DNA from: UBA7672 sp030824255
GTDB taxonomy: Bacteria > Pseudomonadota > Alphaproteobacteria > Caulobacterales > Hyphomonadaceae
Direction of reading: 5' to 3'
Assembly (NCBI GenBank): GCA_942493305.1
Contig: OW818686.1
Coordinates: 930,001-994,000 of the forward strand
Length of the DNA: 64,000 nt
A program made the translations under genes and the position numbers. Below the pieces are notes generated by a model, which was not told the DNA's origin, did no database searches, and worked only from the letters and a program-made list of their open reading frames with translations. Shown piece after piece: positions 7,547 to 15,442 of this stretch. Position 1 is the first letter of the stretch. Every line of letters begins with the position of its first letter.

Positions 7547-8626
7547 ATGACCTCGAAAACCCAGACCCTGCTGCTCCTGCCCGGCGACGGCATCGGCCCG
7601 GAAGTGACGGAAGAAGCCTGCCGCGTCGCCAATCACGTCGCCCCCGACCTGCAGATCGAAACCGCCTTCTTCGGTGGCGTCTCCTACGATCATTTCGGCA
7701 CGCCGCTGACTGACGAGGTGATGAGCCGTGCGAAACAGGCGGATGCTATCCTGATGGGCGCCGTCGGCGGTCCCAAATGGGATGGCGTTCCGCGCGACAA
7801 GCGCCCCGAAGCTGCCCTCCTTCGCATCCGCAAGGAGCTGGATGTCTACGCCAACCTCCGTCCCGCCTTCTGCTTCCCTGCGCTCGCCGGCGCTTCGGCG
7901 TTGAAGACAGAGCTGGTCGAAGGCCTCGACATCATGATCGTGCGCGAGCTGACCTCGGGCGTCTATTTCGGCCAGCCGAAACACATCGAAACTCTTCCGA
8001 ATGGCGAGCGTCGCGGCGTCGACACGCAGAGCTACACCACCGGCGAAATCCGCCGCGTCGCCGCCCGCGCCTTTGAACTCGCGCGCGGCCGCAAGCGCGA
8101 CTCGAAATTCGCCGGAGTGCTCTCGTGCGAAAAGTCCAACGTCATGGATTCCGGCCTGCTCTGGCGCGAGGAAGTGACGAAACTCCACGCCGAACAGTAC
8201 AGCGACGTGAAGCTCGACCACATGCTGGCCGACGCCGCAGCGATGCATCTCGTAAAAGCGCCGAAGGACATCAATGTTCTCCTCGCAGACAACCTGTTCG
8301 GTGACATTCTCTCGGACGAAGCCTCGATGCTCACCGGCTCGATCGGCATGCTGCCTTCCGCTTCGCTGGGAGAGCCCGGCGTGCCCGGCCTCTACGAGCC
8401 AGTCCACGGTTCGGCGCCAGATATCGCCGGCAAGGGCATCGCCAACCCCATCGCCGCCATCCTCTCGCTCGAGATGGTCATGCGCTGGAGCCTCGGCCGC
8501 CCCGACATCGCCGACAGCATCTTCGCCGCCGTCGGCAAGGCGCTTGAGGATGGCGCGCGCACAGCCGATCTTGGCGGCTCCATGAGCACCCGCCAGATGG
8601 CCGACGCGATCCTCAAACATCTCTAG
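7547..8626 (+). CDS. leuB: 3-isopropylmalate dehydrogenase
   Basis: Oxidative decarboxylation of 3-isopropylmalate in leucine biosynthesis, using NAD+ and a divalent metal. LLPGDGIGPEVTEE at the N-terminus, NLRPAFCFPAL, the RELTSGVYFG active-site segment, the NVMDSGLLWREEV lysine/arginine region and the NLFGDILSDEASML metal-binding aspartates are all present. The 359 residues are normal. It follows the LysR gene and is separated from leuD by several unrelated genes. Confidence 0.97.
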   Translation: MTSKTQTLLLLPGDGIGPEVTEEACRVANHVAPDLQIETAFFGGVSYDHFGTPLTDEVMSRAKQADAILMGAVGGPKWDGVPRDKRPEAALLRIRKELDVYANLRPAFCFPALAGASALKTELVEGLDIMIVRELTSGVYFGQPKHIETLPNGERRGVDTQSYTTGEIRRVAARAFELARGRKRDSKFAGVLSCEKSNVMDSGLLWREEVTKLHAEQYSDVKLDHMLADAAAMHLVKAPKDINVLLADNLFGDILSDEASMLTGSIGMLPSASLGEPGVPGLYEPVHGSAPDIAGKGIANPIAAILSLEMVMRWSLGRPDIADSIFAAVGKALEDGARTADLGGSMSTRQMADAILKHL

Positions 8627-8716
8627 GCGCAAAAGATCGCGCGGTTCCATCGCGCAACGTCTTGAAGCCAAGCGTGGCGCGCGCTAGAACATATAGCGAA
8701 CAAAAAGGATGACGCC

Positions 8717-9058
8717 GTGACCCATCTGAAGATCGACTATGTGGAATTCGCGAGCGGTGAACTAGACGGCTCAAAAGCCTTTTTCGCAAAGGCCTTTGGT
8801 TGGACCTTTCAGGATTATGGCCCGACCTACGCCGCGATGACCAATGCCGGTCTCGATGGCGGTCTCCAGAGCGATCCGGATGAGACCAGCGCCGCGCCGC
8901 TCGTGATCCTCAAGGCCGACGACCTCGAAGCCGCGCTGAAATCAGTGACCGATGCAGGCGGAGACATCCTCCGCCCGATCTTCTCTTTTCCAGGCGGCCG
9001 CCGTTTCCATTTCCGCGAGCCGGGCGGAAACGAGCTCGCGGTGTGGAGCGAGGCATAG
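8717..9058 (+). CDS. VOC (glyoxalase/bleomycin-resistance fold) protein
   Basis: A 113-residue single-domain VOC protein. The N-terminus (KIDYVEFASGELDGSKAFFAKAFGWTFQDYGP) and C-terminal FHFREPGGNELAVWSE are typical of the two beta-alpha-beta modules, and the Glu of the last motif is the usual metal ligand. The likely first ligand (His in many members) is Glu or Asp here. Could be a lyase, dioxygenase-like enzyme or binding protein; substrate unknown. It ends 3 bases before a convergent lipoprotein gene. Confidence 0.78.
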   Translation: MTHLKIDYVEFASGELDGSKAFFAKAFGWTFQDYGPTYAAMTNAGLDGGLQSDPDETSAAPLVILKADDLEAALKSVTDAGGDILRPIFSFPGGRRFHFREPGGNELAVWSEA

Positions 9059-9061
9059 GGT

Positions 9062-9574
9062 CTATGGACGGTTGGGCGGCGTCGTCGCAGCGATGTGTTT
9101 GCGCGCTTCGTCCATCCAGTCCGGGCCGTTCGGGATAACGACATTCCCGATCCAGTAGTCCTGCTTGCACTTGGCGCGCGCCGCATCGTCGGCCGCAACG
9201 CCCCACAGGATGTCATCGAAGGTCTGGTTGTCGTCCTGTGCGAGCGTGGAGCCGTCGGGCGCATAGCGTGTGCGTGCACCGACCTTCACCGTGTTCTCGG
9301 CGCAGTTGACGGTCATGGCGTGGTATTCCTGCCAGGCCACTTCCTTGTCTTCGTGCTTCACTTCGCCGGGCATGTAGACATAGCGCATCTTGAAGGTGAC
9401 GAGATCGCCCTCGCGCGGTGTTCCCGGCTCGTTGACGAACACGGCAAAACGCTTGGCCGTCTGGGTCACCTTGCGCCAGCCTTGAGTCTCGGCGCCATCC
9501 CCGAACGTCGCGCAACCGGACGTCAGCGCAAAGCCCGCAGCCGCCACCAGAAACCAGAACCTGCCAGCCCTCAT
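9062..9574 (-). CDS. predicted lipoprotein, surface-adhesin-E-like
   Basis: A 170-residue protein started at MRAGRFWFLVAAAG, giving a signal peptide with lipobox TSGC (Cys about 20). The mature domain has VTFKMRYVYMPGE, an acidic WQEYHAMTVNCAENT strand with a central Cys, ARTRYAPDGS, and a second Cys in AARAKCKQDY. This strand order resembles the protein E/YuzC-like surface adhesin fold, in which the two cysteines pair. The family call is tentative; envelope location is the firmer inference. Confidence 0.62.
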   Translation of the reverse strand: MRAGRFWFLVAAAGFALTSGCATFGDGAETQGWRKVTQTAKRFAVFVNEPGTPREGDLVTFKMRYVYMPGEVKHEDKEVAWQEYHAMTVNCAENTVKVGARTRYAPDGSTLAQDDNQTFDDILWGVAADDAARAKCKQDYWIGNVVIPNGPDWMDEARKHIAATTPPNRP

Positions 9575-9648
9575 GTGAACCACCCCTGTCGCGTCTTTAC
9601 GGCCCATTTGATCTGATTTGGCGCGTCCGGCCAAGCGGGGGAGCAGGA

Positions 9649-10026
9649 TCAGCTATAATCGCAGATGCGGCTAAGCTTGTCGCCGCGCGTCTCGAACAGG
9701 GTCGCCCCGCGGATGGAGACATGCTCGCCCTGCCGCACGTGATTGCCCAGCTCGGCTGCGGCGACGCCAGAGAACACCGTCTCGGCAGCAGCCTTCACGC
9801 CATCGACAAGGATGTTCACGACCTCGTGCCGGCGCTCGCGAAAGGCGCGTGTCGTCGCCTCGATCACTTCGCGCATCTCGTCCTTGCCGTTCAGCTTGAT
9901 GGATCCGCCCGGATTGGTGATCGTCTCGAACACCACATCCTCGGAACAGCAGTCGAGCATGCCCTCCACATCGTTGGAGTTGTACCGGTCGACATAGCGT
10001 CGAACGAGGGTGGCGACGTCAGACAT
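9649..10026 (-). CDS. SnoaL-like/NTF2-fold protein
   Basis: A 125-residue protein of the nuclear transport factor 2-like fold. The opening ATLVRRYVDRYNSNDVEGML helix, then the CCSEDVVFETITNP strand and the C-terminal GDKLSRICDYS match the family. NTF2-like proteins range from isomerases and hydrolases to binding proteins, and nothing here shows the ligand. It is monocistronic between a lipoprotein gene and the Asd homologue. Confidence 0.72.
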   Translation of the reverse strand: MSDVATLVRRYVDRYNSNDVEGMLDCCSEDVVFETITNPGGSIKLNGKDEMREVIEATTRAFRERRHEVVNILVDGVKAAAETVFSGVAAAELGNHVRQGEHVSIRGATLFETRGDKLSRICDYS

Positions 10027-10233
10027 TCCTGCTCCTGGCGGGATCCCGGCTGCTCGAATCCCTCCGCAATTCCACTAGGCCTGCGGGCTGATTTGAGGCA
10101 ACTGGACCCCGGGTCCCTTGCGGCGCGACACGCTCGCTCCGCCTGCCCTGCGGGCTGATGACGAAGAAAACCGCAGGAATGTGACCACAAGACGACGAGC
10201 GCTCCCATATCCGGAGCAGCTATGGAGAGAGTT

Positions 10234-11262
10234 ATGGCGCTAAAGGTCGCAGTGCTGGGAGCCACCGGCATGGTCGGGCGCGAGATCCTGAGCATCCTCG
10301 CCGAACGGGGTTTCCCCGCCGCCGAATTCATTGCCCTGGGCTCGCGAAAGGTTCTGGGCGCCGCGATCAGCTTTGGCGATACCGAGCTCAAGGCGCGCGA
10401 CGTCGACGAGTTCGATTTCACCACGATCGATCTCTGCATCATGGCGACCGGGGACGCCCCTGCCCGCAAGTACGGCAACGCGATCGCCGCCGCCGGCTGC
10501 ATCGTGATCGACACCTCCCGCGCCTTCCGGAACGACCCGCAGGTGCCGCTGATGGTGCCCGAGGTGAATGCCGCCGCGATCGACGGCTACACGAAGCGCA
10601 ACATCATCGCGGTGCCGGATGGAGCGACCTGCCAACTCGTCCGCACGCTGAAGCCGCTGCATGACGCCGTCGGCGTCGTCCGCGCCGTCGTTGCGACCTA
10701 CCAGTCCGTCTCGGGCGAGGGACAGCGCGCCATCGACGAGCTTTGGGTGCAGACCAAGGGCATCTATGTGAACCAGTCGCCGGAACCGAAAGAGTTCCCG
10801 CGCCAGATCGCCTTCAACGTCATCCCCTCGATCGACGAGGTGATGGACGATGGCTTCACCGAGGAAGAATGGCGCATCGCCGCCGAGACACGCAAGATCA
10901 TCGACAATGACATCCAGATCGTCGCCACCTGTGTCCGCGTGCCGACCTTCGTGAGCGTCGGCGAAGCCGTCCATGTCGAACTGGCCCAGCCGATGTCCGC
11001 TGCTGACGCCCGCGCCCTCCTGCGTGAGTCTCCCGGCATCCTGCTGATCGACCGGCGCGAGGAGGAAGACGGCTACGAGACGCCGATCGGCGCCGTGGGC
11101 GAATGGGCGACCTATGTCTGCCGCGTCCGCGACGACCCGACGGTGGAGAACGGCCTCGCCATGTGGATCGTGGCGGACGATCTGCGTAATGGCGCGGCAA
11201 TGTGCGCCGTCCAGTGCGCGGAGCTGCTGCTGAACCGGGGCGTCTTCTCGAAATCCCTGTAG
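10234..11262 (+). CDS. aspartate-semialdehyde dehydrogenase homologue lacking catalytic Cys and His
   Basis: A 342-residue full-length homologue of Asd, the NADPH enzyme that makes aspartate semialdehyde for lysine/DAP, threonine and methionine. The GATGMVGRE nucleotide loop, SRAFRNDPQVPLMVPEVN and TYQSVSGEG are conserved. The active-site motif, normally NPNCST, reads VPDGAT: Gly130 stands at the cysteine position, with a Cys only three residues later (Cys133). The general-base motif, normally VGHSE, reads VSVGE: Val242 replaces His. This recalls USG-1-type Asd relatives that lack activity. I start at the second ATG (good ggagag site); 10222 is an alternative. Confidence 0.88.
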   Translation: MALKVAVLGATGMVGREILSILAERGFPAAEFIALGSRKVLGAAISFGDTELKARDVDEFDFTTIDLCIMATGDAPARKYGNAIAAAGCIVIDTSRAFRNDPQVPLMVPEVNAAAIDGYTKRNIIAVPDGATCQLVRTLKPLHDAVGVVRAVVATYQSVSGEGQRAIDELWVQTKGIYVNQSPEPKEFPRQIAFNVIPSIDEVMDDGFTEEEWRIAAETRKIIDNDIQIVATCVRVPTFVSVGEAVHVELAQPMSAADARALLRESPGILLIDRREEEDGYETPIGAVGEWATYVCRVRDDPTVENGLAMWIVADDLRNGAAMCAVQCAELLLNRGVFSKSL

Positions 11263-11349
11263 CCTTGGGAGAAAAACTCCGGGCTCGTTGAGAAACTATC
11301 GCTCTCCCGCCCGGTTACGCTGCCCGGCGAACCGGCCTATCTGTGGCCA

Positions 11350-12246
11350 ATGCCGACCAATCCCGAGATACGCAACGGCCTGTTCGCCGCCATGGCCGCC
11401 TACGGCCTGTGGGGCTTCCTGCCGCTTTACTTCCAGTTTCTCGGAGACCTGCCGCCGCTGGTGATCCTGGCGCACCGCATCGTGTGGTCAGTGCCGACGG
11501 CGTTGATCCTCATCATCGCGGCCGGCAAAAGGGGCGATGTCGCCAACCTCTTCCGCAATCCGCGCCTGATGTTCACGCTGTTCGCTTCCAGCATCGCCAT
11601 CGCCGCCAACTGGACGATCTACATCTGGGCCGTCACCAATCATCGAGTGCTTGAAGGCAGCCTTGGCTACTACATCAACCCTCTGATCGTTTTCCTGTTC
11701 GCCGCGCTGTTCTTCGGCGAGCGGTTCCGGCCGCTCCAGATCGTCGCCGTCGGCATCGCAGCGCTTGGCGTGCTCAACCAGACCTTGGTCGTCGGCCAGT
11801 TCCCGTGGGTCTCGCTGTCGCTGGCGATCTCGTTCGCGATCTATGGCGCGATCCGCAAGACTACAGCGGTCGACAGCCGCGTCGGCTTCGGCATGGAGGC
11901 CCTGTGGCTCGCCCCCGCAGCGCTTCTCTACCTGACGCTGTTCCTCCCTGCCGGCACAAGCGCCTTTGGCTCGGGCGAGCCGAACCTCATCGCGCTGCTT
12001 GTGCTGGCCGGCCCGCTCACCGCGACGCCGCTTATCCTTTTCGCAATGGGCGCACGCCGCCTGAAACTCTCGACGATCGGCATCCTGCAATTCATCGCGC
12101 CCAGCGTTCAGTTCGTGATCGGCATCGCCATGGGCGAAAATTTCACGCCCGGCCACGCGGTCACCTTCGCGCTGATCTGGATCGGGGTGATCACGTTCAC
12201 CCTCGCCGGCCGCCAGGCACCCGCCCGCATCCGCACCGCTGACTGA
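11350..12246 (+). CDS. rarD: RarD-type EamA/DMT transporter
   Basis: A 298-residue membrane protein with about ten transmembrane segments. GLFAAMAAYGLWGFLPLYF at the N-terminus, LAHRIVWS and NWTIYIWAVTNHRVLEGSLGYYINPL are signatures of the RarD branch of the drug/metabolite transporter family. Its substrate is not established for most members. Length is normal. A GC-rich hairpin follows 8 bases after the stop. Confidence 0.9.
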   Translation: MPTNPEIRNGLFAAMAAYGLWGFLPLYFQFLGDLPPLVILAHRIVWSVPTALILIIAAGKRGDVANLFRNPRLMFTLFASSIAIAANWTIYIWAVTNHRVLEGSLGYYINPLIVFLFAALFFGERFRPLQIVAVGIAALGVLNQTLVVGQFPWVSLSLAISFAIYGAIRKTTAVDSRVGFGMEALWLAPAALLYLTLFLPAGTSAFGSGEPNLIALLVLAGPLTATPLILFAMGARRLKLSTIGILQFIAPSVQFVIGIAMGENFTPGHAVTFALIWIGVITFTLAGRQAPARIRTAD

Positions 12247-12251
12247 CAAAG

Positions 12252-12282
12252 AAAAACCCCGCCGGGATGGTCCCGCGGGGTT
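12252..12282. terminator. hairpin terminator after rarD, with its T-run on the minus strand
   Basis: aaccccgccggga (12255-12267), tgg, tcccgcggggtt (12271-12282): a strong stem with one bulged base. On the plus strand only two Ts directly follow. On the minus strand the stem is followed by TTTTTC, making it a canonical intrinsic terminator for transcription coming from the right, where no protein gene is evident on that strand. Confidence 0.7.
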
Positions 12283-12597
12283 CAGGTTAGAGGTTTGCCA
12301 TGCGAAGTCGCGAAGAGCGATCCACGTACAAACTGTCGCAAGGCTGGCGCCATCGCTGACCCGATCGCCTTAACCCCAAATCTCCAGCAATTCCGGGGCC
12401 CAGGCCCCTCCGCTGAAGCAATGTGTTAATACTTCGATCCGAGAATCGATCTCTGGCACACGTGGTCCGCACTTTTTTCGTACACTTCGGAAATGCGGGT
12501 CTGGGCTTCACGCACGTGAAACCATGCGTGTGATCTACACCGGCGTGGGGGACGCGTCCGGGGGCGCGTAGATTACCAGGGTTGAAGGCAGGACATC
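12283..12597. other. 315-base gene-free, structured intergenic region
   Basis: No convincing protein gene on either strand. It holds several short dyads (ggggcc-ca-ggcccc near 12395-12408; cgat-N6-atcg near 12436-12449; acgcg-N8-cgcgt near 12552-12569) and the minus-strand terminator at its left edge. That combination could mark a minus-strand non-coding RNA, or simply promoter sequence for the HPt gene. Confidence 0.4.
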
Positions 12598-12984
12598 ATG
12601 AGCGCATCGACAGATCCCACCCAGTCGCCGGAATGGGAAGCGGCACGTCTGGAATGGTATGCCCAGATCCAGACGCAGCTGGACCAGCTCCAGAAAGCCG
12701 TCAACGGCGCGACGCCGGGCAGCCTGGCGCTCGAAACCATCTACGGCCCGATGCACGACATGGCGGGCCTCGCCGGCGTGTTCGGCTATGAGCTGCTCGG
12801 CAAGATTGCGCGCGGCCTGATCGAGACGCTGCGCAAGGGCGCCAATCCGCTGGATGACAAAATGCTCATGGTGGCCAAGGCCAACCTTGCAGCCCTGGTC
12901 GCCCTGCACGCGAAAGACGTGCGCGGTGAAGGCGGTCCGCAGGGCCTCGCCATCCTTGCCAAGCTCGCCAGCATTCACGCCTGA
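12598..12984 (+). CDS. stand-alone HPt (histidine phosphotransfer)-like protein
   Basis: A 128-residue, all-helical protein. Residues about 45-75 read ETIYGPMHDMAGLAGVFGYELLGKIAR, which matches the HPt core: the phosphorylatable His (His53), three residues, then Gly and a Phe-Gly turn. The following helix carries the usual basic/aliphatic pattern. Such proteins relay phosphoryl groups between hybrid kinases and response regulators. No kinase or receiver gene adjoins it, so its partners are unknown. It is not ChpT-like in length. Confidence 0.7.
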   Translation: MSASTDPTQSPEWEAARLEWYAQIQTQLDQLQKAVNGATPGSLALETIYGPMHDMAGLAGVFGYELLGKIARGLIETLRKGANPLDDKMLMVAKANLAALVALHAKDVRGEGGPQGLAILAKLASIHA

Positions 12985-13029
12985 GACAGCGCCCGCCCGC
13001 GCCTCTTGCAGGTATCAAAAAACGAGCCC

Positions 13030-13779
13030 ATGCCTGACCCCGACAAGGGTTGGACCGGCATGGCCGCGCATATTTATTTCGCGATCGGCGACATACACGG
13101 CGAGTCAGCAAAGCTGGCCGCGCTGCACGACACCATTCTCGACCGTATCGCATTCGAGAACGCGCCGGCGCGCATCGTCCATCTCGGCGACTATGTTGAT
13201 CGCGGCCCCGACACGCGCGATGTGATCGAGCGTGTCATGGCGCTGGAGTCCCGCTTTCGCGACGACGACCGCGTCGAGGTGATCTCGCTGATGGGCAATC
13301 ACGAGCAGATGATGCTCAACGCCTATGACGGAGAAAGCGAGGCGGACAGCTGGTGGAAGCAGGGCGGTGCGGAAGCTGCTGACAGTTATGCAGGCGGGCG
13401 AGGTCGCGCAGGCGAAAGTTGGCGCAACACCATTCCGAACGCACACATCGCCTGGCTGCGTACCCTGGCGCCGATCTATCTCGACGCGCCGCGCGCCCTG
13501 GCCTTCGTGCACGCCGGCATAGACCCCGCGACCTTCCCTGATTGCGACACCGCTATCCGCCTCTGGACGCGCTCATCGAAATTCTTCGAACACGCCATGT
13601 GGCCCAACCGGCCCGAGCTACGAGACCTGCTGGTGGTACACGGCCACACCCCGCGCAACTTCCTGCCTGAAGTCTATCCGCATCGCATCAACGTCGATAC
13701 CGGCGCCTGCTTCGGCGGCCCGCTGACAGCGGTGATGCTCAAGGAAGGCCAGCCGCCGCAATTCCTACGGGCTCCCTAG
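13030..13779 (+). CDS. PPP-type metallophosphatase
   Basis: A 249-residue calcineurin-like phosphoesterase of the serine/threonine phosphatase branch. All metal-binding motifs are visible in order: AIGDIHGE near the start, HLGDYVDRGPD, LMGNHEQMM, FVHAGIDP and VVHGHTP. It may act on phosphoproteins or on dinucleotides (ApaH-related). The start is uncertain: ATG 13030 or 13060 (MAAHIYFAIG), with only weak ribosome sites. Its last 4 bases overlap the convergent serine hydrolase gene. Confidence 0.88.
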   Translation: MPDPDKGWTGMAAHIYFAIGDIHGESAKLAALHDTILDRIAFENAPARIVHLGDYVDRGPDTRDVIERVMALESRFRDDDRVEVISLMGNHEQMMLNAYDGESEADSWWKQGGAEAADSYAGGRGRAGESWRNTIPNAHIAWLRTLAPIYLDAPRALAFVHAGIDPATFPDCDTAIRLWTRSSKFFEHAMWPNRPELRDLLVVHGHTPRNFLPEVYPHRINVDTGACFGGPLTAVMLKEGQPPQFLRAP

Positions 13780-14891
13780 AGACACCCATACAACGCATCA
13801 ATGATTTTCGACCGCCGCGCATCTTCCAGCAGGTGCGTCCCCTGCCGGTTCATGATGTACGCACCCGACAATCCGTTTGCCGGATCGCCGAACGCGCCCG
13901 AGCCGCCCCATCCCGAATGGCACAGCGTCTCCGGGTTTGGCCCATAGATCAGCGGCAAGTTGCGCATCACGCCCGCGCCGAACGCCACGCCCCCCGGCAA
14001 CACCCGATCCCCCCCGCTCACGCGCGCGCGCGTGAGCTCGTCCCACGTCACCGGCGCGATCACGCGCGTCTCGCCGATGCGGCCCTTCTGCGCGAACGCT
14101 GAATAGAGCCGCGCCATCGCCGGCGCCGTGCCATGTCCGTTGGCGGACGGAATCTCCGTCTTGCGCCACTCAGCAGTCCCGCGCGGCGCGGCCGCCCATG
14201 GCGTCAGGAAGGCGGCCCGCGTCTCGGCGTTCTTGTGCGGAAACTCCGCCGCCGCTTTCGGCTTCAGCAGCTCGGCGCAACGCCCATGCTCGCTCTCAGG
14301 CAGGCCGATCCAGAAATCGATGCCCAGCGGCGCGCAGATATCCTCGCGCAGGATCGCCCCCAGCGATCGCGGCGACGCGCGCCGCACCAGTTCGCCCGCA
14401 ATATAGCCCCACGTCAGCGGATGATAGCCCGAGCCCTGACCACGCGGCCACATCGGCGGAAGCTTCGCCAGCTCCGCCGCCAGCGCCGGCGGATCAAGCC
14501 ACAGCTTCGGATCGATCGCTTCGGGAAATCCCGGCAGCCCGCCCTGATGCGACAACACCTCACCAACCGTGATCGCGCCTTTGCCGTTCGCCGCGAACTC
14601 CGGCCAGTAGTCAGCCACCGGCCGGTCGTAGGAAAGCTTCCCGCGCTCCACGAGCCGCGAGACCACCAGCGCCGCAATCGGTTTCGTCGCCGAATAGACT
14701 GGACACAGCGTCTGCTGATCCCACGGGATTGCGCCGGCGCGATCCGCAAACCCGCCGCGCAGGTCCACAATCAGTTCATCGCCCAGATAGGCTGCGAAAC
14801 ACGCACCATGTTCCAGCCCGTCCGCGAAATTCTGTTCGAAGGCGTCCCGCACAGGCGCAAAGCCGGCGGATGTAAATCCAGTGATGTTCAT
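13776..14891 (-). CDS. beta-lactamase-fold serine hydrolase
   Basis: A 371-residue class C beta-lactamase/esterase EstB-like protein, started at MNITGFTSAG to match the family. Ser67-Ala-Thr-Lys70 is the SxxK nucleophile motif after CPVY, and the C-terminal HSGWGG is the third motif. The second (YxN) motif appears as YHPLTWGYIAG. No signal peptide, so probably cytoplasmic. Members are esterases, carboxypeptidases or amidases; substrate unknown. One of three such hydrolases in the window. Confidence 0.87.
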   Translation of the reverse strand: MNITGFTSAGFAPVRDAFEQNFADGLEHGACFAAYLGDELIVDLRGGFADRAGAIPWDQQTLCPVYSATKPIAALVVSRLVERGKLSYDRPVADYWPEFAANGKGAITVGEVLSHQGGLPGFPEAIDPKLWLDPPALAAELAKLPPMWPRGQGSGYHPLTWGYIAGELVRRASPRSLGAILREDICAPLGIDFWIGLPESEHGRCAELLKPKAAAEFPHKNAETRAAFLTPWAAAPRGTAEWRKTEIPSANGHGTAPAMARLYSAFAQKGRIGETRVIAPVTWDELTRARVSGGDRVLPGGVAFGAGVMRNLPLIYGPNPETLCHSGWGGSGAFGDPANGLSGAYIMNRQGTHLLEDARRSKIIDALYGCL

Positions 14892-14974
14892 GGCCCTGAC
14901 ATCGGGCCGGGTTCCGGTTTGGTCAAGTTGCACGAAGCCTCCAACTTCGCTCAACTGTCCGCGGAGAACGCACC

Positions 14975-15442
14975 ATGATCGAGATCAACGGTATCGCCCA
15001 CGTCCAGATCACTGCTGGCCGCTATGACGTAGCCCGCGAATTCTACAGCAAGCTCCTTCCCTTCCTCGGCCTCACGCAGGTGATGGACGACACGTCGGGC
15101 TATTACTGTGTCGGCGGCCGCACGGGTGTGCTCATCTCCCCGCCTGCGCCCGAACATGAAGGCGTCCGCTTCGATCAGCGCCGCATCGGCCTGCATCATC
15201 TCTGCTTCCGCGCCCGCTCGCGCGAGGACGTCGACGCCGCCCATGTTTTCGTAAAATCGCTCGGCGCCCCGATCATCCGCGCGCCACAGGTCGATGACTG
15301 GGCGCCCGGCTATTATTCGATCCTGTTCGAAGACCCGGACGGCGTGCGCCTCGAACTCAACTACGTCCCCGGCAGGGGCGTGTTCGACACGGACGCGAAG
15401 ACCGTGAAACTCGTTGAGCCGCGCAAGCCCTCAACTGATTGA
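14975..15442 (+). CDS. VOC-family dioxygenase/lyase-like protein
   Basis: A 155-residue VOC protein with HVQITAGRYDVAREFYSKLLPFLGL at the N-terminus, GLHHLCFRARSREDVDAAH in the middle, and YYSILFEDPDGVRLELNYVPG at the C-terminus. His11, the central His of LHHLCF and the C-terminal Glu fit a metal triad. Substrate unknown. It diverges from the serine hydrolase gene and overlaps the convergent pyridoxal kinase gene by 12 bases. Confidence 0.82.
   Translation: MIEINGIAHVQITAGRYDVAREFYSKLLPFLGLTQVMDDTSGYYCVGGRTGVLISPPAPEHEGVRFDQRRIGLHHLCFRARSREDVDAAHVFVKSLGAPIIRAPQVDDWAPGYYSILFEDPDGVRLELNYVPGRGVFDTDAKTVKLVEPRKPSTD

Noticed and set aside
6794..8671. A 625-codon open frame on the minus strand opposite LysR and leuB
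   Set aside because: It is an antisense shadow caused by high GC codon bias; leuB and LysR on the plus strand carry full family signatures, and the antisense product has no recognisable domain.
10054..10075. A gctcgaatccctcc string resembling a tRNA T-arm 3' half
   Set aside because: No acceptor stem, anticodon arm or 5' half can be folded around it.
10081..10159. A 12-base direct repeat (ctgcgggctgat at 10081 and 10148)
   Set aside because: Only two short copies, with no spacer regularity and no neighbouring mobile-element feature; could be chance in GC-rich DNA.
12287..12511. A 74-codon Arg-rich minus-strand frame in the rarD-HPt gap
   Set aside because: No ribosome site and no family-like composition; a non-coding RNA is a better, though unproven, explanation for the minus-strand terminator.
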